Origin: Effrenium voratum
Lineage: Eukaryota; Sar; Dinophyceae; Suessiales; Symbiodiniaceae
Reading direction: 5' to 3'
NCBI GenBank assembly: GCA_963377175.1
Contig: CAUJNA010002890.1
Span: 112,501-176,500 of the forward strand
DNA: 64,000 bases
Made by a program: the position numbers and the translations under genes. The notes under the pieces are model-generated. The model did not search any database. It was not told the DNA's origin and saw only the letters and a list, made by a program, of their open reading frames with translations. This document shows, one piece after another, positions 47,234-55,251 of the stretch (within the stretch, counting starts at the first letter, position 1; each line of letters begins with the position of its first letter).

Positions 47234-47276
47234 GCGGCTGGCCAAGTTCTATTCCGTGTGCACCGATCCCGAGACG
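47234..47276 (+). CDS. Candidate short exon, unknown protein
   Basis: The frame reads RLAKFYSVCTDPET between GTGTCGAG|G and a GC donor (ACG|GCGGGG). All but one or two third positions are G or C. A GGGAGGGT repeat follows. Confidence 0.5.
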
Positions 47277-47305
47277 GCGGGGGGGTTTTCTGGACTGGGG
47301 GGGAG

Positions 47306-47385
47306 GGGAGGGGAGGGTGGGAGGGTGGGAGGGTGGGAGGGTGGGAGGGTGGGAGGGTGGGAGGGTGGGAGGGTGGGAGGGTACT
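47306..47385 (+). repeat. 8-bp tandem repeat GGGAGGGT
   Basis: About nine units of a G-rich octamer. Runs of three G spaced by one or two bases could fold as a G-quadruplex on this strand. Confidence 0.95.
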
Positions 47386-47672
47386 GAAGGGTAAGGGCTT
47401 ATTTAGGGCTTATTTGGGCTCCCTCCCCCTCCCCTCCCTCCCCCCCAGCCCCCATGAACTTTGGGGGCCCGGTTTTCCATCAACGGATAGACGTGGGAAC
47501 CCAAGTTGGACGTTGGAGGCCGGTTTCCTACAATGAAGCCAACATGAACGTTCCGTTCGCCAACAAACTAGGGGTCATACATTCTGCCTATGATTGATAC
47601 CTTGACACGAGGCACCCGCGTATGAATCAACCAGAACTTGATCGACATCATCTTTGAACGGGGATTTCAAAG

Positions 47673-47725
47673 GGTGAAGCGAGCAGGGTCACAGTTTGGT
47701 GCCCAACAAAGGCATTCGGCAAAAG
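47673..47725 (+). CDS. Candidate exon 5' of a family J introner
   Basis: The frame reads VTVWCPTKAFGK and joins the exon at 47880 when the family J element is removed. The acceptor (TTTCAAAG|G) is tentative. Confidence 0.4.
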
Positions 47726-47879
47726 GTGAGCCACAATCAAGACCCGGTAGATGAAGGTTAGTGAGGGATACTCCCAACCATAAATAGCTGCGGATATCCG
47801 CCTTCTTAATGCTTCACAAAGTTCTGGGTAGAGTTCTGGGTAGACCATTTTAATACCGGGTTTTGAGCAAGTGCCTCAG
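47726..47879 (+). mobile_element. Family J introner acting as a GT-AG intron, AGGTG duplication
   Basis: AGGTG occurs at 47724-47728 and 47878-47882 around an element that starts AGCCACAATCAAGACCCGG and ends CGGGTTTTGAGCAAGTGCCTC. Splicing at AG|GTGAGC and CTCAG|GTGG removes the element plus one duplication. Confidence 0.75.
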
Positions 47880-47995
47880 GTGGTTTCGCAACCAGACCAG
47901 CGCTTTTTTGAGCTTTCGAGAAGCCGAAAGCCGAAAGCTGCAGATCTACCTGAAGATGGATGACGACATGGTGTACCTGGCCGATGAGGCCCGGG
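47880..47995 (+). CDS. Exon, unknown protein
   Basis: The frame contains WFRNQTSAFLSFREAES and RKLQIYLKMDDDMVYLADEA with strong third-position bias, ending at a GC donor (CGGG|GCTCGG). Acidic Asp-Asp-Asp patch; no known motif. Confidence 0.6.
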
Positions 47996-48034
47996 GCTCG
48001 GCCGCTACTGAATGGAATGTCGGGATCGATTCCC

Positions 48035-49015
48035 AAATGGGTGTGGCTCAAAATTAAACAACGGGGGCAAACCGCAGGTTGTGGTCCATGTTCCCACTTG
48101 CCACGCTTCCATTTTGGAATTCCGGTTTTCCTGAGCCACAGCCAAATGAGCCATAGAGTACCGATGTAATCTGGACCAAACCTCCCATGATGCAAAAGGG
48201 TACCACTGTTTGCTGAAACATCCCCGGAAGTTCGAAGTTTGGAAAGAGCTTGATGTCTGGGTTTTACGGGACACTTCGAAGATGGAGGGAGGAGGGCAGA
48301 ACCAGCCTCAAAGCAAAGCTGAACGGGTCCCAGACTAAAGCAGCGGGAAAGCCTCGGGGGTTCTCCAACCACTTCTGTGACACTTTTGGGAATCTCTTTG
48401 TCAGCCTAAAAAAGCCGGCAACACCCACATACAAATCCACACGAAATACCCAAGCCTAAACCTAAAGCAAAGCCTAACTAATAGAGCCCGAAGCCCACCC
48501 ATTTTGAACTCGATTTGATTCGACCCAGACCTCAAGCTCTTTCCAAACTTCAAACTTCCGGGGATGTTTGAGCAAAGAGTGGTACCCTTTTGAATCATGG
48601 GAGGTTTGGTCCAGATTGCATCGGTAGTCTATGGCTCAGTTGGGGTTCGATCTCGAGGTGTCCCGGATTCGGATGGGCCTTGTTGCGTTGGCCTTTTAGC
48701 TTCCCGTTTCTTCGGTCCTTGGGTGGTGTACCGTTCGTTTCCGAACATGGCATGAGGCAAGAAAAAGGTCCTCGAGTTTCCGAAGCTTCGGGAACTCTTA
48801 AGATGAGGTCTCTTTTCAAGCAGCCCTCACGGAAAATCCACAAAGGGGGTCCAGTTTTGGTCGCCATTTTGGGGGGCCGTTTTGGACCTTCTGGAAGGAC
48901 CCCCGGAACCGAGCCCCGAGCCATTCCCCAGGTAGAGCCAAGACTTTGGGCATGTTTTCTCGAGTTGGCATGGAGCGGGCTCAGGATGATTTGCCCAGTG
49001 AGCTTGTTAACTAAT
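48035..49015. other. Gene-free stretch between exons
   Basis: A family K copy (48035-48150) and an inverted pair: 48150-48245 and 48525-48625 contain reverse-complementary phrases (TAATCTGGACCAAACCTCCC and GGGAGGTTTGGTCCAGATTG), so about 100 bases form a large inverted repeat. No exon-like frame apart from a short ERAQDDLPSELVN reading at about 48973-49011. Confidence 0.5.
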
Positions 49016-49211
49016 TCGGTCCCCCAGCAATTGGTGCCAACTTTCTTTTACCATTCCTTTTTTGGTTGGGAGATTCGGTTCCCCTACTAAAGTAGACTAC
49101 GGAAAAAGAGTCGGGTGCCCTTATTCTAACCTCTCTGGAGGACCTAGTCAATGCATCCTGCCTGTCGATGCCAGCTCTTGAGCCTTGCGGGTCCCTCACG
49201 CGACGCGCGAG

Positions 49212-49284
49212 GCGGTGCCGGAGATGGTCCGCGAGAGGATGCGGAACCGCTGCGGCTTGGTGTCCGCCAACGCGCCGAGCTCGG
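49212..49284 (+). CDS. Exon, unknown protein
   Basis: The frame reads AVPEMVRERMRNRCGLVSAN and APSS, with every third position G or C, between GCGCGAG|GCG and CGG|GTCGTT. A family A element lies just upstream (49016-49147). Confidence 0.6.
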
Positions 49285-49978
49285 GTCGTTGCTTGCATTT
49301 ACACCATGGGTCCTTGAAAGGGGAAATAAAAAAGGCTTAAGTTGGTCGCAGTTCGAAACCAGAGCATGGGTCCTGTAAAGGGGAAACCAAAAGGATTAAG
49401 GAATAGTCCTGGGGCTCATATAATCACCATGGTTTTCCAAAGGGTTATCATCCCAAGTGGGTCCCTGCCATTCTTTTTGATGGGAAGCGGAAGGACCCCT
49501 CGGGATAGTTTGAGCATCAAACAGGTTGCAACCATTTAATTGGCACGCTGGACACAGGTAACGGTTGAAGCCTCAAAAGGCGGCAATCTGGGGCTTAGAC
49601 GAAGCCTCGCACGCTTGGGCCCTACCAACCACTCAAAGACCCCCAACTGAGACCCCCTCGTTAGGGTCTTCGGTGGCTGGTGTCCTTGGTCGCCCTTAGA
49701 CTTTCAGACGTTTAGAGTGGAGAGTTGGCTTTATGCCATATCCCAGCAAACAAACTTGCCCCTCGGGTTCAACCCCCCATCAAAGGAATAGCATGGGGAC
49801 CCAATTTGGATGAAGACGATCCCCACAAAAACAATGGTGGCTATATGAACCCCCATGGAAGGATTTGGTTGCTTGAACCCAAGGGGTCACTTTTGGCAAC
49901 CCGACTCTCTGTGTTTTCGGGCTGGGGGTTTGTAGGGCTTGTATCGCCTCATCCCCACGAGACCAGGGCGCTTCCGAG

Positions 49979-50039
49979 GTGATCAACCACGCCATCCTGT
50001 CCGCGGTTCACCAGGAGCGCATTCCGAGGCACCCTTGGC
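49979..50039 (+). CDS. Exon, unknown protein
   Basis: The frame reads VINHAILSAVHQERIPRHPW between CGCTTCCGAG and the donor TGGC|GTAAGC. Third positions are GC-rich. A family H repeat follows in the intron. Confidence 0.6.
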
Positions 50040-50044
50040 GTAAG

Positions 50045-50200
50045 CACTTTTTTCCCCAACAGCTGAAAGCTTTGGGGTCTTAGCCCAGATAGGCTCCAGG
50101 GTGGTCCGGGGCGGCCCTGAGGTAAGGTTCCACAAGGGTTCCACAAGGGTTGCACCAGGGTTCCACCAGGGTTCCTCGAGGGAGCACTAAAAAGAGCACC
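50045..50200 (+). repeat. Family H repeat, copy 1
   Basis: Contains TTTTTTCCCCAACAGCTGAA, TTAGCCCAGATAGGCTCC and GGTCCGGGGCGGCCCTGAGG, then several GGGTTCCACCA units and AAAAGAGCACCGCATGCTGT. Other copies: 53030-53200, 53402-53520 (with a second half at 53695-53775) and 58318-58400. Confidence 0.85.
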
Positions 50201-50288
50201 GCATGCTGTTGGGGATATCACCTGAGCTTATTTTTTTGCCCCAACCAGGTACGTGCTTATAACCCACTGAGAATGGTTATAAGTCTCC

Positions 50289-50293
<5 letters not shown>

Positions 50294-50334
<41 letters not shown>

Positions 50335-51323
50335 TGTGTCTGTGTCTGTGTCTGTGTCTGTGTCTGTGTCTGTGTCTGTGTCTGTGTCTGTGTCTGTGTC
50401 TGTGTCTGTCTGTGTCTGTGTCTGTGTCTGTGTCTGTGTCTGTGTCTGTGTCTGTGTCTGTGTCTGTCTGTGTCTGTGTCTGTGTCTGTGTCTGTGTCTG
50501 TGTCTGTGTCTGTGTCTGTGTCTGTGTCTGTGTCTGTGTCTGTGTCTGTGTCTGTGTCTGTGTCTGTGTCTGTGTCTGTGTCTGTGTCTGTGTCTGTGTC
50601 TGTGTCTGTGTCTTTGTCTGTGTCTGTGTCTGTGTCTGTCTGTGTCTGTGTCTGTGTCTGTGTCTGTGTCTGTGTCTGTGTCTGTGTCTGTGTCTGTGTC
50701 TGTGTCTGTGTCTGTGTCTGTGTCTGTGTCTGTGTCTGTGTCTGTGTCTGTGTCTGTGTCTGTGTCTGTGTCTGTGTCTGTGTCTGTGTCTGTGTCTGTG
50801 TCTGTGTCTGTGTCTGTGTCTGTGTCTGTGTCTGTGTCTGTGTCTGTGTCTGTGTCTGTGTGTGTCTGTGTCTGTGTCTGTGTCTGTGTCTGTGTCTGTG
50901 TCTGTGTCTGTGTCTGTGTCTGTGTCTGTGTCTGTGTCTGTGTCTGTGTCTGTGTCTGTGTCTGTGTCTGTGTCTGTGTCTGTGTCTGTGTCTGTGTCTG
51001 TGTCTGTGTCTGTGTCTGTGTCTGTGTCTGTGTCTGTGTCTGTGTCTGTGTCTGTGTCTGTGTCTGTGTCTGTGTCTGTGTCTGTGTGTCTGTGTCTGTG
51101 TCTGTGTCTGTGTCTGTGTCTGTGTCTGTGTCTGTGTCTGTGTCTGTGTCTGTGTCTGTGTCTGTGTCTGTGTCTGTGTCTGTGTCTGTGTCTGTGTCTG
51201 TGTCTGTGTCTGTGTCTGTGTCTGTGTCTGTGTCTGTGTCTGTGTCTGTGTCTGTGTCTGTGTCTGTGTCTGTGTCTGTGTCTGTGTCTGTGTCTGTGTC
51301 TGTGTCTGTCTGTGTGTGTGTGA
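50294..51323. repeat. About 1 kb of TGTGTC hexamer repeat
   Basis: A (GT)n start (50294-50332) passes into TGTGTC units interrupted by a few TCTG or TGTG slips. Both strands are open in several frames. It lies in an intron of the presumed 44.7-55.0 kb gene. Alternating purine-pyrimidine sequence of this kind can adopt Z-DNA. Confidence 0.95.
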
Positions 51324-51631
51324 GTGTGTGTTTTTCTCCAACCAGCTTGGTACCGAATTCCGGCCAGTCTTTGTGGCCGGTGTACTTGCGACCATCTCTG
51401 GGCAGAACATAGCGGTCGACCTCACAACGGGGGGTCCCCTTTTTGGATGCTGTTAAAGGGAAATCAACCGGCTCTCCCACTTTCACAAGGTCAAAGGTGC
51501 CCACCCATTTTTGGACACCCATATTGTTTTTAAAATTGGAGAGAAGGAGTGACCAAATCTGCATGGCCTTCTGACATCCGAGGGAAGAGAAACGATCCAA
51601 AGCCGGGCTCAAAGCACGGGATTCGCGGCAG

Positions 51632-51673
51632 GACATCGGGGCCGTGCGCAACTTCTTCCCCTTGACCAGCGAG
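51632..51673 (+). CDS. Candidate exon, unknown protein
   Basis: The frame reads DIGAVRNFFPLTSE after GATTCGCGGCAG, with a GA donor (GAG|GACAGA) or a stop at 51686-51688. Third positions are almost all G or C. The opposite strand is open over more than 180 codons but lacks bias. Confidence 0.5.
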
Positions 51674-52261
51674 GACAGAAGACAATGAGACTGCCTGGAG
51701 TCTCCATGGCCCGAACAGAAATAGGGTTTGCGCCCGTTATTTTTGGCTACACGATGATGGAGACTCCCGTTTGGATCGCCGCATGTTTCGCTGCATGCAC
51801 GTTCATGTCCAAGAGCCATTTTTGGAAGCAAGCTTGAAGGTGTTCTCGTGAAGAGAATCGGCATTTTTTCGCTGTGGGCTTCCCCCTTCATGTGGTTTGG
51901 AGCTTTGGAGGTACATGACCAGGATAACATCGCTGGGAGCCGTGACTCAACCATCATCATTTTCTTCAGACCAAAGACCAATGGCTTAGACTGAAACGCC
52001 CCTCACCGCTCGTCGCCAAGTCGTTCCGGGTAGGCCCAACAAGGTCGCATCGCCGAGTTGCGAGCGAAAGATGCCATGAGATCCCTAGCCACCGCCCTAC
52101 TTGGATGCTCGACTCACGTTAGCAACAGGTTGGCCTCCCCAAAAACAATATTATTTCCAGTTATTTCCACTTAGGGGGACATAAATAAGTAGGTTGTAAC
52201 CTAGGTTTCCAACAACTTGCTAACTTGGCAAAGCGAACACCCAGGTAGGAAAGCGTTGCAC

Positions 52262-52684
52262 ATGCGCGTGTGTACCGGGAACCCCCTGCGTCACCGACTA
52301 GGGATGGCATTTGCCTTGCACATCGTAGCGCTGCAAGCAGACCAAGGCCCGTGCACAAGTCTGCGCAAGAGGCCTTGTACCGACGCTTCCGCCTTACCGT
52401 ATCTTTTGCGCGGACATTGGCGTGGTCGGGTCAAGGAGTGCTACTCCGTGGAGCAAGCCGCCACAGTGTCGCTTTGCGGTGTTTTGTTTCAGGAAAGCCG
52501 ACAGTTGAATACCGAAGCTCATTTTGTGGGTCCGATTCCTAAGAAGAGAAGGAGAACATCTCCAAAAGCGGCAGAGGTTGTTTCTCGCTTGTGCGGTGTA
52601 CGGGTGAGCCGGAAATCAGAGGATCTGGCAGGGTGCACTATCCTTGCCATTATGTTGACCCATGAATACCACGCCCCTGGCTGA
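52262..52684 (+). CDS. Unspliced open frame, uncertain
   Basis: A 140-codon frame from ATG 52262 to TGA 52684 contains a basic PKKRRR patch. Codon bias is moderate and another + frame is open over part of it. It could be an intronless gene, a dead retroelement piece or chance. It begins just after a family B element. Confidence 0.3.
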   Translation: MRVCTGNPLRHRLGMAFALHIVALQADQGPCTSLRKRPCTDASALPYLLRGHWRGRVKECYSVEQAATVSLCGVLFQESRQLNTEAHFVGPIPKKRRRTSPKAAEVVSRLCGVRVSRKSEDLAGCTILAIMLTHEYHAPG

Positions 52685-52709
52685 ATTTCATACAGGGCTT
52701 AACGTATAA

Positions 52710-52795
52710 TATATATATATATAAAGACAGAACATTATATATATATATACACGTCTGAACCTAAGTATGTACCTGTATATATTTATATACACATA
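52710..52795. repeat. TA-rich microsatellite pair
   Basis: Two TA runs (52710-52723 and 52736-52750) and further TATATA patches, in an AT-rich 90-base block. Confidence 0.85.
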
Positions 52796-52891
52796 ATCGC
52801 CCATGCCATGGTCATCCTTGGCTTTTAGAGGCAACGCCCCCCCCGAAAATTCCGCTGGGACTTACATTCTGCGAGCCAGGACACCTTGCAG

Positions 52892-52945
52892 CCCCTCGGC
52901 GTCTCAGGGAAGGCCATGGCTTTGACCTTTGGGGCAATCAATTCG
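52892..52945 (+). CDS. Candidate exon, unknown protein
   Basis: After the acceptor GACACCTTGCAG the frame reads PLGVSGKAMALTFGAINS and leaves at TCG|GTAGGT. Open in phase 0 at both ends. Confidence 0.45.
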
Positions 52946-53029
52946 GTAGGTGAGGTGAGGAAGCCTGGTAATCCGTTCCCCCTATGAATATAAAGGTCTC
53001 CCTAATAATAAACAATTATTTTGCTGGCA

Positions 53030-53200
53030 GGGATGTTTTTCCCCAACAGCTGGAAGCTTTGGGGTCTTAGCCCAGATAGGGTTCGGGGTGGTCCGGGGCG
53101 ACCCTGAGGTAAGGTTCCACTTCCACCAGGGTTCCACCAGGGTTCCACCAGGGTTCCACCAGGGGTCCGAACACTAAAAAGAGCACCGCATGCTGTGAGC
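53030..53200 (+). repeat. Family H repeat, copy 2
   Basis: About 150 bases nearly identical to 50045-50200, with a different number of GGGTTCCACCA units. Confidence 0.85.
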
Positions 53201-53401
53201 TTATTTATTTGGGGGGGGGGAGGCGTTTTATTATTAGGGGGAGAGGATCAACCCACTTAGACTTTTCTTGCCGATTCTTAGCAGGGAATGAGAAATGGCC
53301 TTTCAATAAACCATCCCTCGTGGTTTGATTTAGGTTTCCTACAAGGGATTCCCTAGGTTCATTCCCAACACCCTGGGTTATTCTCTACTGAGCACCAGCA
53401 T

Positions 53402-53775
53402 GTGTTTTTCCCCAACAGCTGAAAGCTTTGGGGTCTCAGCCCAGATAGGCTCCGGGGTGGTCCGGGGCGGCCCTGAGGTAAGGTTGCACGAGGGTTCCAC
53501 CAGGGTTCCACCAGGGTCCGATCGAAGTGGATGTAGTCCACCAGTACAACTCACTTGAGGGGCAAATCCGAAGCAAGGAAATCTCTGAGTTGGTGATCCA
53601 GGGGAAAAAAATGGACGCTTCATCGAAGCACTGGCATTCGCTTGCTTGGAATGTCCATTGGGCAGACCTATTTGGCAACCAGAGTTGGGCAATTCACCAG
53701 GGTTCCACCAGGGTTCCACGAGGCTCTTCGAGGGCTGCGGGGTGGTGCGAGCACTCAAAAGAGCACCGCGTGCTT
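53402..53775 (+). repeat. Family H repeat, copy 3, split by unrelated open sequence
   Basis: The H start (53402-53520) and an H end (53695-53775) surround about 170 bases. These read as one frame with RSKEISELVIQGKKMDA and KHWHSLAWNVHWADLFG. The inserted part may be an exon, captured coding sequence or a longer form of the element. Confidence 0.6.
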
Positions 53776-54215
53776 TTGGAGATATCATCTTACTATTCAG
53801 CCTGCCTCGGTGCAACTTGGCAACTAAAGTCGATCTAGTTTCGGAAGGTAGGGTATGGCTGTTGGCAACGGGAAGCTTCCAAAAACTCTCCATGGCAGGG
53901 GGATCTTCCCAATCATTCAAGCTGACTCCGCGCACCCGAAAAGGCTTCCCAGAAACAAAAAAACAAAAAACAAAAGCTTTAGGGGTGGGGGTTGGCTTGC
54001 ACCGGCCGCAATTCCTGGGGTTCAGGCAGGCACCAAGACAAGGTTCGTATCCACCACCGAAGCAATCGGTTCCAGACGCTTTGGTGGAGGGGACTCAGGT
54101 AGCCACCAACCACTTTTCAGGTGGTCCCCTGAATTGTTCAGGCATGTGAAAACATCCAGGCCCAGGATGGTGCAAAACACAACGCCTACTGCGAAAGAAC
54201 ACCCCCCCGCCTGAG

Positions 54216-54295
54216 GCGTCCCTGGATCCGCAACGACGAGGTTTTGCCCATCATGGCCATCGAGAAGCCAGGGACCCGGCTGAACCGCGCTTGGA
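54216..54295 (+). CDS. Exon, unknown protein
   Basis: The frame contains RPWI and RNDEVLPIMAIEKPGTRLNR with G or C in nearly every third position. The acceptor is CCGCCTGAG|G. The donor is either GA|GTGAGT at the start of the microsatellite or CGC|GCTTGG just before it; the second keeps frame with the exon at 54889. Confidence 0.65.
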
Positions 54296-54552
54296 GTGAG
54301 TGAGTGAGTGAGTGAGTGAGTGAGTGAGTGAGTGAGTGAGTGTGAGTGAGTGAGTGAGTGAGTGAGTGTGAGTGAGTGAGTGAGTGAGTGAGTGAGTGAG
54401 TGGGTGAGTGAGTGAGTGAGTGGGTGGGTGGGTGGGTGGGTGGGTGGGTGGGTGGGTGGGTGGGTGGGTGGGTGGGTGGGTGGGTGGGTGGGTGGGTGGG
54501 TGGGTGGGTGGGTGGGTGGGTGGGTGGGTGTGTGTGTGTGTGTGTGTGTGTT
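54296..54552 (+). repeat. (GTGA)n, (GTGG)n and (GT)n compound microsatellite starting at a splice donor
   Basis: About 120 bases of GTGA units, then about 105 bases of GTGG units, then about 25 bases of GT. Each GTGAGTGA unit contains the consensus donor GTGAGT. Confidence 0.95.
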
Positions 54553-54758
54553 TGCGTTGTTTTTCTTTTTTTGCAGGGGTCATTCAGGGTGTGTCTTTTT
54601 TGGAGTTGGTCCCTCCTGTTTTTTCCTTAAGGGAAGCCAGCAGGAAAGCCGAAATCCTTTTTGGGAGGTCCAAGCTTAACAAAGACGGACCCGTGTGGTT
54701 TTGCTCAGTTTTTTTTTGACGAAAGGTAACTCGACCTACTCCGTGCAACCCAGAATTC

Positions 54759-54888
54759 AGAACCAGTTGAGTAGTCCCAATAAAACTGAACCTCCCACCA
54801 ATCAATATGGAACCTGATAGGGGGATCCTGGAAAACCATTTTCCTTGTAGACGGATCCCCTGTCAGGTTCCATGTTACTTGGTGGGAG
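54759..54888. mobile_element. Family M inverted-repeat element
   Basis: The arms CCTCCCACCAATCAATATGG and TTCCATGTTACTTGGTGGGA are inverted repeats, with GGATCC near the centre. Relatives: about 10200-10280 and 32385-32500. The right end supplies the AG before the exon at 54889. Confidence 0.65.
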
Positions 54889-54981
54889 GGTATCTTCGGG
54901 GGTGACTTTGATGGCAAAATCGCGGGGCCAGCTTTGGCTGGTTTGGGCGGTCTCTACGTGGTTGTTCGAAAGGTCCAATGA
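54889..54981 (+). CDS. Candidate terminal exon, unknown protein
   Basis: The frame reads GIFGGDFDGKIAGPALAGLG then GLYVVVRKVQ and stops at TGA 54979-54981. Small hydrophobic residues followed by a basic end suggest a membrane-anchored C-terminus. It would close the 44.7-55.0 kb gene 270 bases before the aminopeptidase gene. Confidence 0.45.
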   Translation, partial: GIFGGDFDGKIAGPALAGLGGLYVVVRKVQ

Positions 54982-55216
54982 GCATGATGACCATCAGGCA
55001 AACCACCAAACATGTTTGTTGCATTCACCACCAAATCTGAAAGTTACTCATGGTCATTTTGGGGCGGAACGGAATATTGATCAACCGCCACGTGTCTTGG
55101 CGATGTATCCAAGTTCTGCGGAAAGCTGGCGAGGAGAGGAGAGTCAGAGTGCAGAGCCCATATTCTTCCATTGTCATTTTTTCTGAAACAGCTGTCGCAG
55201 ACCTTCTGCGTTCCAG

Positions 55217-55233
55217 GCCGTGAACGGCTCAAG
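55217..55233 (+). promoter_or_regulatory. Possible degraded spliced-leader relict and trans-splice acceptor
   Basis: Right after the acceptor CTTCTGCGTTCCAG (ending 55216) the sequence GCCGTGAACGGCTCAAG keeps the first four (CCGT) and the last eight (GGCTCAAG) bases of the leader, with about five bases missing between. The start codon follows at 55252. Weak on its own, but in the right place and strand. Confidence 0.35.
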
Positions 55234-55251
55234 GCGGAGATTTTTCCGGCG

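Noticed and set aside
50150..51981. Open frames up to 574 codons on both strands
   Set aside because: Mostly TGTGTC repeat translation. The non-repeat part on the - strand lacks third-position bias, while a short + exon with good bias lies at 51632-51673.
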